Source: Tachypleus tridentatus (taxonomy: Eukaryota; Arthropoda; Merostomata; Xiphosura; Limulidae). Taken from it: a DNA stretch of 64,000 nt. The stretch lies in assembly GCF_004210375.1 (NCBI RefSeq), contig NC_134834.1, positions 145,671,009 to 145,735,008 on the forward strand, in the 5' to 3' direction. The translations under genes and the position numbers were made by a program. The notes beneath the pieces are model-generated. The model saw nothing but the letters and a program-made list of their open reading frames with translations, did not search any database and had not been told where the DNA came from. Below, in pieces: positions 63,301-64,000 of this stretch (position 1 is the stretch's first letter; each line of letters starts with the position of its first letter).

Positions 63301-63916
63301 GCGAAATTCAAAACAAACAAACAATACAAATGTTTTTGTTGCGCGTGCTTATTTTTAGAGCAAAGCCACATTGTGCTATCTGCTTTGTCCACCGCGGGGA
63401 ATCAAACCCCAAATTGTAGACTTCTTGCCATCCTACCAGGATACATTTGCTGTGAACTTTTTAAACCATAACAACAACCAAAAACACCCACCTTCTGGTG
63501 GCGATGACTTTAATAATAATTTAAATACGATGTAATCAGGTTCGCGGTTCGTCTCTTAATTGAACCAAGTATTGTGTAATAAATTCCTTGGAGGGAAAGT
63601 TTTGTTAAAAACTGTTCATAAAGCTATGTCTAAAATTGATATATTCCAAATCAAAAACAACATATTAGAGATTTAAACAACATACGATACTTTGTTTAAA
63701 AAAAAACTCGAATAAAAAGAGAGGAATGTTAGAGGTATGTATCTTACCACATCTGGTAAAGGACTCAGAATAGACTTGAAGACCAAACTTTGGCATGAAC
63801 TGTTACAACTCAGTTTAACAAAATCCAGTCTTACCTTGTTCTTCTTTTTCTTTAACAATGTCCTTAGGGGTCTTATTGTTTTTCATGCCTTTCCAGTACT
63901 TCTTTTCATATTGGGC
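48323..63916 (-). CDS. Dickkopf/prokineticin-like ten-cysteine protein with Lys/Glu-rich stalk (5' end outside window)
   Basis: Four exons with matching phases: 63916-63835 (phase 0 to 1), 53744-53707, 52352-52094 (ends phase 1) and 48531-48323 with TGA. They give 195 C-terminal residues; the start and any signal peptide lie beyond 64000. Residues 1-115 are hydrophilic and rich in Lys and Glu (AQYEKKYWKGMKNNKTPKD, KPPKKTKEATTKPEKVTKKT). Residues 116-190 have ten Cys at 118, 124, 129, 130, 140, 151, 155, 157, 163 and 186: CTSSTDCQPGFCC, CNKVQLGLGQRC, ESCMCKEGLVC, GVC. This matches the colipase fold of Dickkopf C-terminal domains (CxxSSDCxxGLCC, CxxVLxEGQxC, RCxCxxGLxC) and prokineticins or astakines. 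The Dickkopf loop between Cys 6 and 7, about 14 residues in DKK1, is only three residues here, while Cys 9-10 are spaced by a Lys-rich insert. A secreted ligand-type role is inferred. No truncation was seen within the exons. Further exons inside the 10-kb intron cannot be excluded. Confidence 0.8.
48980..49239 (-). mobile_element. tRNA-derived SINE (Thr-SINE), diverged
   Basis: Full-length minus-strand copy in the last intron of the Dickkopf-like gene, from TTTTTTAATTTCGCGCAAAG (left) to CCACCTGGCCATGCCAGCC (right). Confidence 0.88.
49698..49892 (+). mobile_element. 5'-truncated tRNA-derived SINE with 9-bp target duplication
   Basis: Plus-strand copy that starts inside the B-box (TTCGAATTCCTGTCACACC) and lacks the upstream part of the tRNA head. 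AACACTTAC occurs at both edges (49689-49697 and 49893-49901), so the copy was truncated when it integrated. Confidence 0.9.
49902..50115 (-). mobile_element. Old tRNA-derived SINE (Thr-SINE) abutting the previous copy
   Basis: Minus-strand copy, strongly diverged, without the 3' tail; TAATTTAGCAATG at the left, a head relic GCGAATCAAGTACCCTTACC at the right. The neighbouring younger SINE integrated at or next to its edge. Confidence 0.78.
50116..52093. other. Intron of the Dickkopf-like gene, unassigned
   Basis: No exon of matching phase and no named repeat was recognised. The open frame 51083-50889 (minus) resembles nothing I know. Confidence 0.4.
52515..52650 (+). repeat. Tandem units of a dispersed repeat (about 45-60 bp period)
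   Basis: Two and a half units share GACGAAGCGAATGGT, GACGCTAGGTCTAC and AAAAAGTGCTTTTCAAGTT. The same units occur at 59495-59580. They lie between exons 2 and 3 of the Dickkopf-like gene. Confidence 0.75.
54839..55116 (+). mobile_element. tRNA-derived SINE (Thr-SINE), young, 12-bp target duplication
   Basis: Complete plus-strand copy close to consensus. TCCTAACGTGTA flanks it at 54827-54838 and 55117-55128. The head GGCCCGGCATGGCCTAGCGT resembles a tRNA with anticodon-loop TTCGTAA. Confidence 0.95.
55240..56438 (-). mobile_element. Tc1-family element with long (about 200 bp) inverted repeats
   Basis: Left arm 55240-55450 and right arm 56205-56438 are imperfect reverse complements over about 200 bp. 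Matching blocks are TTTTTAGAACGCACTCGA (left, 55335) with TCGAGTGCGTTCTAAAAA (right), and TTTTAGTTACATTTTCTCAT (left, 55425) with ATGAGAAAATGTAACTAAAA. The minus strand between them (about 55865-55600) reads RRIDIIEWPGQSPDINPFIN, LWAVLKR, then CTNSLKACHVDVK, the C-terminal part of a Tc1-type transposase with SPD and NLW motifs. The N-terminal half is missing, and a SINE occupies the centre. TA dinucleotides lie at 55238-55239 and 56439-56440. Long arms are known from Minos- and Sleeping Beauty-type elements. Confidence 0.8.
55885..56161 (-). mobile_element. tRNA-derived SINE nested in the long-TIR Tc1 element
   Basis: Full-length minus-strand copy from TTTGTTTGTTTTTTTGAATT (left) to CATCTGGCCATGTCGGGCC (right). 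It lies in the internal part of the Tc1 element and so is younger than it. Confidence 0.93.
57040..57170. repeat. Three tandem units of 43-44 bp
   Basis: Units begin near 57041, 57084 and 57127 with AATGTTT; they share GTAGCTAGCTAAAACAATAG and TTATTATCTACA. Located in the large intron of the Dickkopf-like gene. Confidence 0.9.
58089..58301 (-). mobile_element. Old tRNA-derived SINE (Thr-SINE) with internal deletion
   Basis: Minus-strand copy lacking the block between TTTAGCA and GGGCTACTC. AAAGGTAAC near both edges (58072-58080 and 58308-58316) may be its target duplication. Confidence 0.82.
58433..58573. repeat. Tandem array, 4-5 units of about 31 bp
   Basis: Unit AATCCTAACTAAAGAACGTA followed by AACTGTCCAC. 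The units vary by substitutions and one-base indels. Confidence 0.92.
59340..59640 (+). repeat. Dispersed repeat related to 52515-52650
   Basis: Contains GACGAAGCGAATGGTGCAC, CTAGATCTACTAAAAAG and more diverged variants (GTTGTGATGGACCAAAC near 59454, GTTGTGATGGAACAAACG near 59571), ending near CTATCGATATTTCGACCACC. It appears to be a tandem-structured element of unknown class. Confidence 0.65.
59736..59743. promoter_or_regulatory. Consensus CRE octamer in a CpG-richer island
   Basis: TGACGTCA, the palindromic CREB/ATF site, at the left of an unusually GC- and CpG-rich, repeat-free stretch (59720-59890, with GCGCCAATGACGCGTC and TTACGGCCGGGGGTCC) inside a large AT-rich intron. A role as enhancer or internal promoter is only a suggestion. 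Confidence 0.35.
61400..61678 (-). mobile_element. tRNA-derived SINE (Thr-SINE) with long poly-T (A-tail) edge
   Basis: Full-length minus-strand copy close to consensus. The left edge is a run of 16 T (an A-tail on the SINE strand) rather than the usual TTTG repeats; the right edge is the head, CACCTGGCCATGCCGGGCCC. Confidence 0.93.
63046..63323 (+). mobile_element. tRNA-derived SINE (Thr-SINE), young, 13-bp target duplication
   Basis: Complete plus-strand copy. ATACAAATGTTTT flanks it at 63033-63045 and 63324-63336. The head has the loop CTCGTAA and B-box GTGGGTTCGCATCCC. Confidence 0.95.
63351..63440 (-). mobile_element. tRNA-derived SINE, second family
   Basis: Minus-strand copy: TTTAGAGCAAAGCCACATTG, then GCTATCTGC, then the complement of a tRNA-like B-box (GGGGAATCAAACCCC), then TAGACTTCTTGCC. 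Related to 32461-32575. It starts about 15 bp after the target duplication of the preceding SINE. Confidence 0.65.
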
Positions 63917-64000
63917 CTGAAACAAATTAGATATTCCATTCTGTATTTGATGTATATGACGAAGAAGCTCTAAAACTTTGGGATTTTCACTAATGCATCG

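Overview
The window looks like a piece of an AT-rich arthropod genome, most likely a horseshoe crab (Xiphosura: Limulus, Tachypleus or a relative). This rests on compact metazoan genes split by GT/AG introns, animal-type LINE, Tc1/mariner and SINE elements, and an abundant tRNA-derived SINE whose sequence I associate from memory with horseshoe crabs. The species was not checked. Nothing bacterial, no CRISPR array, no rRNA and no standalone functional tRNA gene was seen.

Three host genes are supported. (1) 9817-24704, minus strand: six coding exons whose splice phases all agree give a 164-residue membrane protein, the type-1 angiotensin II receptor-associated protein AGTRAP. It carries a PPPY motif near its C-terminus. 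(2) 32631-34437, plus strand: two exons give a 260-residue AURKAIP1, the mitochondrial small-subunit ribosomal protein mS38. (3) 48323-63916, minus strand, with its 5' end beyond position 64000: four consecutive exons of a secreted-type protein made of a Lys/Glu-rich stalk followed by a ten-cysteine colipase-fold module related to Dickkopf C-terminal and prokineticin domains. This is the most interesting coding object here. Genes 1 and 2 are divergent, with about 8 kb of repeats between them.

Region by region: 1-9.8 kb is AT-rich and gene-poor, with one deleted Tc1 element and a small tandem array. 9.8-24.7 kb is AGTRAP; its introns hold a mariner copy inside a LINE fragment and a SINE inside another LINE fragment. 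25-31 kb is a repeat cluster with a 5'-truncated Jockey-like LINE (minus strand) and a second LINE relic broken by a SINE. 31-35 kb holds a fold-back palindrome, a second-family SINE and AURKAIP1. 35-39 kb is a Tc1 relic joined to a badly decayed LINE with gag-like, endonuclease, RT and RNase H traces. 39-48 kb is non-coding and SINE-rich. 48-64 kb is the Dickkopf-like gene, whose introns hold nine SINE copies, a long-TIR Tc1-family element and short tandem arrays.

The main repeat story is one SINE family with a tRNA-Thr(CGT)-like head, about 17 copies, 13 of them right of 39 kb. The 3' end of the Jockey-like LINE at 26.7 kb resembles the SINE 3' tail over roughly 60 bases, which suggests a LINE/SINE partnership. 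Several insertions have clear target-site duplications, including a 132-bp mini-SINE without its central domain. All gene names come from reading translations by eye; no database search was run.
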